This document shows positions 33,001 through 43,672 of a stretch of DNA of 64,000 bases, one piece after another (position 1 is the stretch's first letter; each line of letters opens with the position of its first letter). The notes under the pieces were generated by a model. The model ran no database searches and was not told where the DNA came from. It saw only the letters and a list, made by a program, of their open reading frames with translations. Source of the DNA: Enoplolaimus lenunculus. Taxonomy: Eukaryota > Nematoda > Enoplea > Enoplida > Thoracostomopsidae. The translations under genes were made by a program, and so were the position numbers. The stretch lies in contig JASANG010003953.1 of the NCBI GenBank assembly GCA_030248215.1, positions 1 through 64,000 of the forward strand, read 5' to 3'.

Positions 33001-36000
33001 ATTTGACAACAACTCGTTAAGTAGACTTCTGATTACAGAAAGTTGAACACCGCTCGACTCAGCTCTGAAACCTGCGTCAAATGATATATAATTTGTTCAA
33101 TTTTAAAAAAAATTTGGGTCCCAACGGACTGAACTTGTGGCCTTTAATCGAATTTTTCAAAAATTCAGATTTGGGCATGGAATGATCAGGGGATGTCATC
33201 AGAAGCTCAAATATGTAAAAAGTTTTAAAATGCGAGCGTTTTTGAGCAATGCCGGCTAAGTGTGGTATAAGCCACCACTCAAACACAGAATGATTTTTTC
33301 CATTTTTTCCATACTCACAAGGATTTTATATGGCTTACGCAACGGAAGCATCTGGGTGCCCACCTGGCTACGGGCTATTCACTGTCTGTTTTCATATAAG
33401 ACAACGGGTTAAATGCTTTATAATTTCATGCGCATGAACCATGTGCATCGTATCATACACTGCAAAAAACGGTGAGACAAATTGACTCTTTCCGAAAGAG
33501 GCTTTTCCTGACTTCACAAACTGAGTCAAAATTCAATTCCGCTAGAGTAAAATTCGATTCATGAATCGACTTTTACTCTAGCGCAGTTGAATTTTGACTC
33601 AGTTTGTGAAGTCAGGAAAAGCCTATTTCGGAGAGAGTCAATTTGACTCACCATTTTTTACAGTGTAGATGTTGTGTTCTGCATACTATAAGCCCAGAAC
33701 AATCAGAGTGCATTATATTTGGAACACTGGCTCATATAAGTCTCATTGTTTTTTTCTTTTCAGCAGTCATGTGATGAAATTGGCTCCATTGGTAATCGGG
33801 GCACCACACGTCATTCACGCTTTTCAAAATCAAACGGCTTTAATACAAATTCGGTTGGGCACAAATCCAATGCCTACGGTTACATGGCTCAAAGACGGCA
33901 AACCAATACAGGCAAGTTGTTTGTTATCCGCAAGAATCCAGACAATACAACTGCTTTTTGTATATAGATGTATATATGTCAATTTGAAAAATTGTCTTTT
34001 TGGATGTTGTGTCTTTACAGGCAGATCATGGGCTAATGGAGGATGCATCGCCTTCTACCGCAAGTGTCGCTGTTAGTGTCGACATGATTTTTTTGAGATA
34101 GCGTCTTTGGCGTCAGTATACACTAAAATTAGCCAATAAAAATACAATTTGCAATATTTAGTCTGAATTTTAAGAACAAAACTTGAAAAACACAGCGTAA
34201 TAATCTCTTATTTAGATATTTTGAGGACTAAGGATCCGCCCTTTTGTTTGCCATGAGCAATGATAACTCGTTTTAGTTTTGTATTATTCAGAATGGTCCA
34301 AAATATCAAATGTCGTCAACTGCGGATGGTATATTTACGTTGGCAATTAATCAGATCACTCCAACAGATGGAGGACAATATACTTGCGTTGCTAGCAACC
34401 CGAATGGCAACAACAATGTTAACGTTGACTTGACCATTAAAGGTATTGAGCAAAGTAAACAAGAAGTTTCATTGTCTGGTTAACTTCCAAGGTGCGAAAT
34501 AATATTTTAAGAAATTTATTTAGTCGTTAGGCCCACTTGTTGTACGATGCAGCGAAATTTTGGCTGAATTCCACTTACTTAATCCGATATGTTTACTTCT
34601 ACACTTGAAGTACATAAGCTTAAATTATTGCTTAACTAAACGTAAGTATTATAGCTTAAAGAAAACCTAAATGGATGGACGAACTAAATTAAACTAAAAC
34701 TGTAAGTTTAATTTATATTAACATGTTTTGAAGTCTTAAACGAGTTTAAACTAAACTTATTTTGCTTTTTTGTCCTAAATGATGCGCAAAAATTATGTAT
34801 TTGCATGCAATTATAAACCTTGTCTGAAAAGAAACTTTAAATTATGTATTGTTAAGTTTATAGTATTTGCGTGTGAGAATGCATTTTTTGCATCGTCTAA
34901 CCTTTTTAATATTCTATCGTATCGTAGCATTTCATAAAATTCATTAAATTGTCCTTAAACTAAAAATATGCAACACTTATATGAGATCGAAAACATACAG
35001 GTTAGTTTAGTTAATCTGGAAAGCTAGCTTAATACTGTCGTAAATACATTAGCTTAAGCTGAAATTAGGTAAGCTCAAGTTTTTAGAAACAATCAAAACA
35101 GAAAATGACGTATTGAATGTTTTACGGCGTTTGTATGGGTTTTGCAAGCTGTCAAATTTGACTATTTTTGTAAATTACGCATGTTTCACAGTTGACTCAA
35201 CGCTTTGATGACATATGCTATAGATTTGTGACTGACTATCATCTGAGTTTTGTAATATTTTAGGTCCTCTTGATCCGAACGCAACCGCAGGTCCACCCGT
35301 GTTCATTGAAATGTTTCGCAATATGGTGCTTGAACCTGGTCATCCAATAATATTGCACTGCAAAGTCGCCCCTAACACACCGAAACCAGTTAAATTTCAG
35401 TGGGCTAAGGACGGCGCGCCGTTGTCGCCAGGACAGCCGTATCGGTAAATAAAGTTTATCAGTTAATTGTAATAATTTCACGTAGGCAGACGGTTAGCCA
35501 GGATTTAATTGTGGTATGGGTCAACATTAAAGCGACGAGCATGAAACACTCTGTTAGTATTCCAAGCAACACCGAAAAGTCTTGCTAGAAGTTAGCCTGT
35601 ATATATATGTTTCCAATTTAAAAAGGGATCACCAGGATTCCAATAGATATCGTTACTATGGCGATAATGGTTCATGCAATTAGGTGCAACAGTTGTCGAA
35701 ACTAAAAACTCAATAGGTTGATATTAAGTAAAGAAGTAATTGATCTATAACCACGCAGTTCTTTACATGATCATAAACTTTGTTTGAGGGATAAAAAAGA
35801 ATAGTAATTTGAGAACCCTGGGGCGAATACGAGAAGTCTTTAGGCTACGATTTCATTTCGTGGGCGAACAAAACCAAATGACTATTGCTGCTGAATTTTG
35901 AGATCAAACAAAAAAATTTTGATAAATTTGCTATTTTTTAAACTTTGCAGTTTGAGATTTTATGTTCTCTTTTAACGGTTTAACATAGTTTAAGATTTGA

Positions 36001-39000
36001 CACTGCGCCGAAGATGCCATAATTTTTGAAAATGCATGGTGCAGCGATTACGCCTTGTTCCTAGGTGCCCGCGCCCTACAGTGGATGCTGGTGGCAGCCG
36101 GTGTACAGATGTCACTGCACCTAGCGCCCTAAAAACTGATTAAAACTTAGGATATGGATAGCTGGGTTCACATTTTTGCGAGAATGTTCGGGCATTCAGG
36201 CTGCACAAGAACTTTGGGATTATATGCGAGCAAAAGGTATACGTGCAAGCTCGTGTAGCAGACACAGCTTTGTTTCGGAATGTTTTGAGCTAAAAAAACT
36301 CATGTAGAGGCAACACTATTGAAACTTCAAAATTAATATCACAATAAAGTGTTCAGGATTACAAATATGGATTTTGAAACAACATTGTTCATTGACAGTC
36401 CAAAGCCACAGGACGCTGGAAATTACACATGCACAGCAACCGGACCGGGTAAGTCTCACTTCTTGTATATGTGCAGTGGTCAAGGTGTTAGCTAAGAGAT
36501 TGCTTGGACTTTAGCTACAGCATATAAAGGCATGAATTACCGCAAATAATAATTTACATATGGAATAACAAGTGATTTGCGGCTACATAAATGTTGACCA
36601 TGTTTGTCGTTTTGAATACGAAATGTGCATTATCACTCTTTTAACATCACTTTGAAGCTGAAACCGTAATTTGAGCGGAAGTTGCATAAACTATCTCTAC
36701 AGCTAGATTATCAATCTTTGCCTCCGTAAAGTCTAAAATTGTGTCAAAGTATTTACAGTTCTTTTAATTCTTATTTGCATTTGTACTAATACTGAAGGGA
36801 CCCTAATAAGAGGAGGGGAGGGTGATATTTATTTGGCCTTTTCAGAGTGTCCTCCCTTGTTATTCGGTTACGGACTGTTATTTATTTTTAGCCCGTCCTC
36901 CGCCACTCTTCATTACTGATATATCTGGTATTGCAACTATCCGTTGAATTAAACGTTTATTTGCCTTGTATCAAAAGCTTGAGCCATAATGCAACGTTAT
37001 ACTTTGGAATGTACTTTCAAAACTAAGTATGCTTTAAAGTTTCGAACTCAACTTTATTTGGTCCTGGAGTCATTTCTGCACTTGAATTACGAATGATTGA
37101 CATTTAGGGACTCTAATTGGGGTTTAGAGGAATACGGACTCTTATTAATTTGGACTCAAAATGGGGACCCCTTTTCTTATTACTTTCCCGTCTTTTATTC
37201 GGGTCACTACAGCACGGACTATTATTAGGGATACGGACTCCTATTGATTGGGACTCAAAATGGGAACCCCCATCTTATTCGGGTCACTACAGTATTCATA
37301 TCGTGCGTAAGTTATAGATTCAGTGTACATAACACAGGTTTGTTCTCACTCGGCCAATAGACGCTCGGCTAACAGTAAACTGTTGATTAACTTTCTTAAT
37401 TGTTTGCGGAGAGCACGCGCAAACATTTAGCGAATAAAATTATTTTTATCCTGAATAGTCCATCAGGTTATTAACAATCTGACTAAGCACTGTTTTACTA
37501 AATTTCGTTAGGAATTTCGGGATCGCAAGCATCCCCACTTCTTTCAAAACAATTATATAATTCTCGTCTAGTTTGACCACTGGCCGGCCGAGTGAGATAC
37601 AGGCCGATTTAATAAAATACGTGAAAACATCAGTTTGTGCCGTGCGTGGTGATCTAACCTTACTACTCTAGGCGGATCAACATCTCATCCGGGTCAAGTC
37701 AATCTCACTGTTACTACACCAAAACCGACCGGTCAGCAACCAAGACAGGATGAGCCGAAACCAGATGCATCACGAAAAATCCCAATGGGAGTTGGTGAAA
37801 TTCCCACTGAGTAAGCTCTATTTGTCATGCTGGCTCAGCTGGCAGGTGTCCTGTCTGTCCCATACACGTTTGCTTGCATCATGTATTTGGCTCTAGGAGT
37901 ATGGATCGACCAATGGGAATAAAACAGATATTTTGACCGTGTAAAATTATAAAACCTTTAAAAATCGTTTAAACGGGCAAGTAAGTTTAGGCATTTACGA
38001 ATCTGTATCCTATTCTCAGAGAATATTTTATTTTTAGTCCAAGAGATATGGAACTTGTCAGACTGCGACACGTTGAAGAAGAAGCTGCGCCAGAGCAACA
38101 AGAAGCGGTCAAAGAATTTGATGCACCAAAGTTTTTATCAAATCCGCAAGACTTAAGTCTTGTTGAAGGAGATAAAGCAACTTTTGAATGCCGTTATACT
38201 CCTACAACTGATCCAAAAATGACTGTTGTTTGGATGTTTCAAGGCCGTGAGATTGCAGCAAGTAAGCAAAGTATATACCGTGTCAAAATTTGTGCAATGT
38301 CCTGCGAATAACGCTTGCGTTAATTATACAAAAAAATCGCTTTTTAACATTATATATATTTCGAAACCGCAACTGTACGTCTGTTGCATCATCTAGCATT
38401 ACAATTGTAGCAAAATTGCTAAATTGTTTGATAAACCAATATTCAGACCCGGTGTGTTTCGAAAAAGGATAGCTCCTACCATACTTTTCTGCGGCGAGCT
38501 GCGCCGTCCAAGTTCTTTGCATTTTACAACAGGCTCTCGATTGGCGACAGAAGCTGATTTTGGCAAAGCAACACTGAAGATTAACGGAGTTTACCCGGAG
38601 GATACAGGAAAATATTCATGTGTCGCGAAAAACTTGAAAGGACAAGCCGAAGTGTCAGCAAATCTATCGGTAGAAGGTACTGTATCTTATGCTTTATCAT
38701 TGTTAATAGTACAATTTTAGGACACATGCGTGCTATTAAACAAAATCAAGTGTTTAAACGAGAGTTACTATAGAGCAACGTGCAACTAATGACATCGTTT
38801 TGAAGTGTTCGATCAATGATTTGTCTCTCAAAGCTCCGAAAAGATCGGCAGAAGTATCCATAACCGTTTTATTTCTTCTCTCTGTTGAAATTACTCAAAT
38901 TTGTAATATAAAACAACAGGAAAATGTGGAATTCATTTAAATTCAAACGTGTGTATACCTATTCAAGAGGCAAAATTCGGGCATATGATTTGCGTAAGAT

Positions 39001-39296
39001 TATACCTTCTGGAAAATATTTTGTTTCCGTTTCTATTATGTTGAATACAATTCGTTTCTAATTTTATTATGCGTTAACCGCCTGAGCGCAATTGTCTCAT
39101 TGATATATGGGGGAATAAGTATATATTATGTAAAAAAGTAATTTTTACAGAGGATCGTGGTGTAGTCCGGAGCAGTTTGTTCGGAGGACAGGCGGCCGGC
39201 TCGCAATCAGTTGACGCGTTAGAACGAAGACTGGCGGATCCAAAAAAACGAGATGATAATGTCGGTCGACCTAATTGGGCGGTGCAAAGAAATTGA
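29917..39296 (+). CDS. Titin/kettin-like protein with four I-set Ig domains
   Basis: Coding exons: 29917-30000, 30567-30707, 31289-31506, 33764-33911, 34292-34442, 35264-35444, 36357-36448, 37672-37810, 38038-38261, 38533-38676 and 39151-39296. All phases join, giving 555 residues and a TGA at 39294-39296. Ig domains lie at about 46-135, 158-247, 258-352 and 415-506. Each has the C-strand Trp (W78, W189, W295, W450) and a D-x-G-x-Y motif. Ig3 and Ig4 have both core Cys, Ig2 has only the second, and Ig1 has neither, as in many muscle Ig modules. A helical acidic linker (MELVRLRHVEEEAAPEQQ) precedes Ig4, and DALERRLADPKKRDD follows it; both resemble linkers of kettin/sallimus. A sarcomeric or actin-linked role is inferred from the family. 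There is no signal peptide, so it should be intracellular. Confidence 0.85.
30185..30310. repeat. Degenerate TTAGGC/GCTTAAG hexamer tract in an Ig-gene intron
   Basis: TTAGGCTTCAGGC, GCTCAGGCTAACGCTTAAGC and AGGTTTAGG form an irregular hexamer-based tract. Confidence 0.45.
30567..30707 (+). CDS. Ig gene exon, first half of Ig1
   Basis: The acceptor is CTCTCTATTTCAG. It encodes ...SGPQQPPMFAKHLEPCVGQY...MVTGNPVPK in phase 0. The donor GTTAGC is weak but the join gives PVPK-VGWIKDG, exactly the Ig B-C strand pattern. Confidence 0.8.
31289..31506 (+). CDS. Ig gene exon, second half of Ig1
   Basis: Encodes VGWIKDGQPIAPSAKYEMQF, KLTIKNLEAPDAGNYFLIAE and so on. The B- and F-strand Cys are both replaced. 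The donor GTAAGC is in phase 2. Confidence 0.88.
32101..32712. mobile_element. Inverted-repeat DNA element (GTTCACGTTATAACCGGGG family), copy 2
   Basis: The left end ATGCGGAGTCACGTTATAACCG and inverted right end CCCCGGTTATAACGTGAACC match copy 1. The interior has at least five near-copies of the palindrome GAATATCATATGATATTC (about 32235-32560), more than copy 1. It lies in the largest Ig-gene intron. Confidence 0.82.
33458..33665. mobile_element. Near-perfect foldback MITE, copy 2 (in Ig-gene intron)
   Basis: CACTGCAAAAAACGGTGAGA at the left and CACCATTTTTTACAGTG at the right bound arms of about 95 bp around TTCATGAATCGA. TA lies on both sides. It is only about 100 bp upstream of the exon at 33764, so the pre-mRNA should form a long hairpin there. 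Confidence 0.9.
33764..33911 (+). CDS. Ig gene exon, first half of Ig2 (NAGNAG acceptor, GC donor)
   Basis: The acceptor TTCTTTTCAGCAG allows entry at 33764 or 33767; both keep the frame. Encodes HVMKLAPLVIGAPHVIHAFQ...VTWLKDGKPIQ. The donor CAG/GCAAGT is a GC-type site in phase 0. Confidence 0.85.
34292..34442 (+). CDS. Ig gene exon, second half of Ig2
   Basis: Encodes NGPKYQMSSTADGIFTLAIN then TPTDGGQYTCVASNPNG. The donor GTATTG is in phase 1. Confidence 0.88.
35264..35444 (+). CDS. Ig gene exon, first half of Ig3
   Basis: Encodes GPLDPNATAGPPVFIEMFRN, ILHCKVAPNTPKPVKFQWAK and so on. The donor GTAAAT is in phase 2. Confidence 0.88.
36357..36448 (+). CDS. Ig gene exon, second half of Ig3
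   Basis: Encodes ITNMDFETTLFIDSPKPQDA then GNYTCTATGPG. The donor GTAAGT is in phase 1. Confidence 0.88.
36792..37292 (+). mobile_element. Family 1 MITE, copy D, with duplicated 3' end
   Basis: It starts CTGAAGGGACCCTAATAAGA, with TA before it. Two complete 3' termini occur: one ending at 37212 (CTTTTATTCGGGTCACTACAG) and, after an 80-bp partial repeat of the 3' region, a second ending at 37292 and followed by TA. It lies in the Ig-gene intron 36449-37671. Confidence 0.88.
37672..37810 (+). CDS. Ig gene exon, linker
   Basis: Encodes the G strand of Ig3 (GQVNLTV) and a Pro/Lys-rich linker (TPKPTGQQPRQDEPKP...VGEIPT). The donor GTAAGC is in phase 2. The preceding intron contains family 1 MITE copy D. 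Confidence 0.82.
38038..38261 (+). CDS. Ig gene exon, acidic linker and first half of Ig4
   Basis: Encodes DPRDMELVRLRHVEEEAAPE, then DAPKFLSNPQDLSLVEGDKA, FECRYTPTTDPKMTVVWMFQ. The donor GTAAGC is in phase 1. Confidence 0.88.
38533..38676 (+). CDS. Ig gene exon, second half of Ig4
   Basis: The acceptor TTTGCATTTTACAACAG gives GREIAAS-SRLATEADFG, then VYPEDTGKYSCVAKNLKGQA. Other AGs upstream are out of phase or lengthen the C'-D loop implausibly. The donor GTACTG is in phase 1. Confidence 0.82.
39151..39296 (+). CDS. Ig gene, last coding exon
   Basis: The acceptor is TAATTTTTACAG. Encodes EDRGVVRSSLFGGQAAGSQS, VDALERRLADPKKRDDNVGR, PNWAVQRN and TGA. An AATAAA at 39813 could serve as polyadenylation signal about 0.5 kb on. 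Confidence 0.75.
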
Positions 39297-39812
39297 ACTA
39301 AAGTATCGTTTTTAAAATTATTAAACAGCTATTTTCGTCAGAAAATTTAAAAGTAACCACCAAATTGTGTTTCTGTTTTAAGACTGTATAACTTTTGCAA
39401 TGAACTTATTTACTATATTTGTGTCCGTAATTTCAAATATGACGACGGGCTCGTAACCAAAGGGGGCCAGGGGGCTCAGCGCCGCCCCCGATAAATTTGA
39501 TTCCCAGCTCCCGTAGCAAGAAGATCTGGCTACGGTGTAGCACTTATTATCAGTTGGTGACTGGTGTTCTGTATAACTATGTTCATTTTTAGCATTGGAT
39601 TTGTCCTACGGGTACGTCCGATTCGAGAACAGCTGCTACTGCTGTTCGTTTAATTTTCGATAGCCACACACTTTTGAGAATATGGCGCTTGAATGCAAAA
39701 TGCACCGTATTTCTGATAACTAAGATTACTTGTTAAAATATTATATATTGCAGTATGTGCTCTCAATTAGATTTTTCTTTGTTTTGGCTCCGTCATAATT
39801 TACGTTTTGCTT

Positions 39813-39818
39813 AATAAA
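39813..39818 (+). terminator. Candidate polyadenylation signal of the Ig gene
   Basis: AATAAA about 517 nt after the stop codon, the first exact match I see downstream. Confidence 0.35.
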
Positions 39819-40300
39819 GAGCGTATTTATTTTAATGACATTTGACTTTTTGCAAAGTAGCAATTGCTTTCATTATTGTTTTGTGTCCTATTCATGAGCC
39901 GTAAATCCAGAGGCGGATCCAAAAGTTTCTGACGGGAAGAGCGAGCTGGAACATATTATGAGTAGCAAAAATTGTAAGGTACGGTCCTTCTTATTTTATC
40001 ACCGAAAACTTTCTTAGAAGAAAAATTGTAATGTAGGGAGTGACCTTATCATTTTATCACCAAAAAATTTTCTAAGCGAAGTATTGTAAGGTTTATCACA
40101 AAAAAATTGCTGAGGGTAAAAATGGTTATAATACGAAAAATTTTCTGAGTGGGAAAATTGTAAATTTAGCTTTTAAAAGTGCCTCAAAGTTCCAAAACGG
40201 TGTGCATTGCGGGTGGTATGCCATCGCAAATGCTATCGAATTTCTGTCAGAAGAGTGCAATCTTGTGCTCAATTTCGTTACACCGAAAAAACGTTATCAC

Positions 40301-40722
40301 CAGGGTGCATCCGGAATTATAAAATACCGGAACCGGAAGGTTAAAAATACCGGAATCGGAGCCGGAACCTGAAAACATAAAAACTTGTTTCCGAAGAATT
40401 TTAAAGCTATTTTATTAAAATCCTATGAGTTAAACAAACTATTTAGGATGCCAAAATGCTGTAACAAATGCAGTAGCTGTAAAACATGATAAATTATGGA
40501 GTACGGCTCAAATTAAAAATTTTGGCATTACACGCTCAGACAATTTAGAAAAATAAGTTAGGATAACATGCCAATTTTTCTTAAAATTTCAAAGGAGAGA
40601 AATATTCTATACCGATAATACCGGAAAATTCTGGCGAAAAATGTCGGTTTTTATACTGGAGCCGGATCGTGAAAAATACCGGATTTTCCTACCGGAACCG
40701 GGTTTCCGGTTGTACATACCCT
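40301..40722. mobile_element. hAT-like MITE with TACCGGAA repeats
   Basis: It begins CAGGGTGCATCCGGAATTAT and ends inverted in TTCCGGTTGTACATACCCT. Subterminal ATACCGGAACCGGAA motifs repeat on both sides. No ORF. Confidence 0.65.
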
Positions 40723-41200
40723 ATTTACCACCAATTAAAATGCCTTGAGAACGATCGACTTGTCCCGTTTTCTTAAAAGAAGCGTGGAGAACGTGGCCGA
40801 CCGAAAGAAGTAGAACCATTTTTGATTAAAATATAATTTTAATCGAAAATCTAGAATTGAGTAACCCAAAAGCGAGTGTTAAAAGAAACAGAGTTCTGAA
40901 ACAAATGAGTGGATTTTTGGTAAGACAGACGTTTGGCGGATAGTGCAGAATCAAAGTACTGAAACACAGAAAAATAGAATGAAAGTAAAACGAAGCAATG
41001 GAGTATTAAAACATATACCAAGAAGTTGTAATTATCACAGAGTAACTATGTTTTGAAAAATCGGGGTGTCAAAATTATATATAATGTTGACAATGGAGTT
41101 AATTTTAAGGGGGGTTAATTTTAGGAGACTTAATATTATATGCTGCGCCGGTCAAGGTAATAAATAGGCATCTAGTAGTATATATAGTTGAATGCAAAGA

Positions 41201-41206
41201 TTTATT
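41201..41206 (-). terminator. Polyadenylation signal of the IL-17-like gene
   Basis: AATAAA on the minus strand 114 nt after the stop codon of the IL-17-like gene. Confidence 0.5.
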
Positions 41207-41319
41207 TGAATGAAGCCAACATGGAACACACGACTAAAAGCATATATACCCTGTTAACATTAAACTTGTACCAGTGTGATACACAGTACATTTCGACATA
41301 GGGTAAACGTTTACAAAAT

Positions 41320-42255
41320 TTAAACCACGACTTCAGGTAATTTGAATTTTTCAGTCTCCGCCACCCGTCTTGCATTCCAGTCTTCATATTGCGAGTAATG
41401 CGCTGCAACGCATGCAACTGGAATGTCAACTTCTGCCTTCAAAAACCTTCCGCATGTGCTATTTTGCATCAAAACTCGAAATCGGAGGGTAGTTGTTTCG
41501 CAAAAGTAGTAACCATTGCTGCTGTTGTTGGCTATTCGAGCAGCGCCTTTGTGCAAACACATTGCTTCCATCATTACCGGCGGGATACGATTTCGGTTGA
41601 TGTTACGTTTCCAACGCCATGGACAAACAGCGAATTTGTCGGTATTTTGATGCAACGGTTTTAATATACCAGACTCAGTGGTTATTTCCGGTATAGCAAT
41701 CATTTCTCTGCCTGTTGATGTATATACACGACCATATTCTTCCTTCAATGAACCTTGTGTTGCTGACATTTCTGCACTATGCTTTGAACTTAAACGATCA
41801 ATTCGCAATTGACCAATTCCTTCATTAGCAGTAGTCGCTTCCTTTCCATGCATCTGCAGCAGTTTTGTTGCGTTTTGGTTGTGATACTGTTTTTCACTAC
41901 GTTTCCGGTTGCTTTGTTCGTTGTTGTCATTAAATGATGATCTGTCTTCCCTGAATGTTGTAAAAAAGTAAGGTTGTTCGCAACGGACAGGGTTGTCGGT
42001 GAATAAATTTCTTACTAACAAATGTTGCCCGACTTTAGCTGCAACCCTATTTGAGACTGCACCGAGTGTAACTTTAAGTTTGAAGCAATGGTTTCGAACT
42101 GTAGGTTTTCTGCTTTCATTTGTGGTGCAAATCGGCAACGTGCTCAAGCTGTCGTGCGACTGGTTGTTTGCAGATACATTTTCAAATAAAGCAAATAATT
42201 GAATTACAATTTTAAGAATGTGAAAAACAGTTAAGGACCGCGACTGATTCGGCAT
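41320..42255 (-). CDS. IL-17-like secreted cytokine, single exon
   Basis: 311 codons from the ATG at 42255 to a TAA. The start carries a signal-peptide-like stretch (LTVFHILKIVIQLFALFENV, cleavage probably near SAN-N). The C-terminal region (about 205-290) has the IL-17 cystine-knot pattern: CPWRWKRNINRNRIPPVMME then AMCLH (C211, C233), YYFCETTTLRFRVLMQNSTC (C252, C268) and VDIPVACVAA (C282). CPW-R and R-I-P-x-x-x-x-EA-x-C are the family hallmark and closest in style to nematode ILC-17 proteins. In that family such proteins signal through IL-17-type receptors in immune and neural modulation. The N-terminal 180 residues are unusually long, Asn/Ser-rich, with several N-glycosylation sequons and a KR site, and resemble nothing I know. 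Several antisense frames over it are shadows. Confidence 0.82.
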   Translation of the reverse strand: MPNQSRSLTVFHILKIVIQLFALFENVSANNQSHDSLSTLPICTTNESRKPTVRNHCFKLKVTLGAVSNRVAAKVGQHLLVRNLFTDNPVRCEQPYFFTTFREDRSSFNDNNEQSNRKRSEKQYHNQNATKLLQMHGKEATTANEGIGQLRIDRLSSKHSAEMSATQGSLKEEYGRVYTSTGREMIAIPEITTESGILKPLHQNTDKFAVCPWRWKRNINRNRIPPVMMEAMCLHKGAARIANNSSNGYYFCETTTLRFRVLMQNSTCGRFLKAEVDIPVACVAAHYSQYEDWNARRVAETEKFKLPEVVV

Positions 42256-43672
42256 TTTTGCACAGTTGGGTCGACTTTGTTCGCGTGTTTCAATTATAAA
42301 TTTCTAATATTATAACCCCACAGCCCCATTTTAAGGCTTCAGGAACTGTGGGTACTTAGTTATTTAGTTTAATTTTTCGTCTAAAATCACTTTCAATGTA
42401 AATTGAATGAAACAGTAGCATAATTTGAGCGCAATGTGTCACTTTCCGGTATACGAGACTGCACAATATCTACTGATGAATACGCGGAACCGAGTAAAAT
42501 ACAGGAATGTGACAACGGGTTATTACTTTTATTTTAAAAGTTTCCCCCGTATGAAGTATTAAACTGTATTTAAAAGTGTGGATTGAAATTACACAGATTT
42601 TGGTATAATCGCTGTAGTTTTCAAAATATGTAACCGTCCTAAAGCCGTTTATGACCATATCAATTTATTGTTTAAAAGATTCACGACTGCCTTTTTGCTT
42701 AAAACAGCTTGACGGCTCCAGGTTATCGCGAATCTTCCATATTATACTCAGCACACTGATTAACATAAATAGTTTTGAAATAAACTTTATATGCCTTGTC
42801 TGAAAATTGTAAATACTATGAATTCAGCTACCATGCGAAAAATTACTTCTGAATTGAGAAATTTTTGGTTGGAACAATAGTAAGTTTAGCTTTATTTTGA
42901 ATACACAAATTGCGTGCTATGTTTTCTGGTGGTTGAGAGAAATGTTGAAGCTGGAGAACGAGCACTTTTGTGGATGTTTTTGAATATGGTTTAATGAATA
43001 TTTAATGTTTATAATAAAGGACTATAACTTGGTAAATTTGTATGCAGTAATTGCTTACAACGTGCTATCATAACATAAAGACGGTAATTGATTTCAGGAA
43101 TTTAGGACATATATAAAACATTGATAAAAAGTTTCAGAGAAAACCGATGATTAAGATTAAAAATTCCATTTTAAGCTTAATTTATGATTGTCGAATTTCA
43201 ATTGCCGTTAAAGTAAATTCATTTTATATTTTACGGAAATGGTGATTTCGTCTGGCAATTACAAAGTGCAACCGCTACAGAAAGAATCCAGTCAAGCTGT
43301 AAAGGTATCTAATTCTAGAATTAAAAAAGCCAAACCCTATTTCCATCTTGGATGAAAATAAGATAATTGAACATTCGGCCAGACCATATATATTAATTGG
43401 GTTATTGCTCTTGCAAGAAACTTTTAATCTCAGTATATCCTGTTTAAAATCAGAATGTAAAGGAATATTAAAAATAAGGGAAACGGATAGTGATCGAAAT
43501 AACGAAAACGGAATATGGATATTGAAGTATATATATTGGATACTGAATTCACTGGAAACGGATATCCGGTTACACCCTGTTTAAAACCTAATGGCTTGAC
43601 TGTGGTCATGAACACTCAGCACGTTATATAACACGTACTTCCATCAATACTCTAGATTACGAATTATACATA
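42256..43672. other. Upstream region of the IL-17-like gene, no other gene seen
   Basis: AT-rich. It holds a right-end fragment of the CCGGTTACACCCTG family (about 43480-43579, with GGAAACGGATAGTGATCGAA). No TATA box or splice acceptor can be assigned with confidence just upstream of the ATG. Confidence 0.45.

Larger units (their letters stand above)
39297..41200. other. Intergenic stretch between the convergent Ig and IL-17-like genes
   Basis: It holds the 3' flank of the Ig gene (AATAAA at 39813) and the hAT-like element at 40301-40722. At 39955-40140 there are about three loose repeats of AAAATTGTAAGGT...TTATCACCAAAAAATTTTCT. No gene is seen. Confidence 0.5.
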
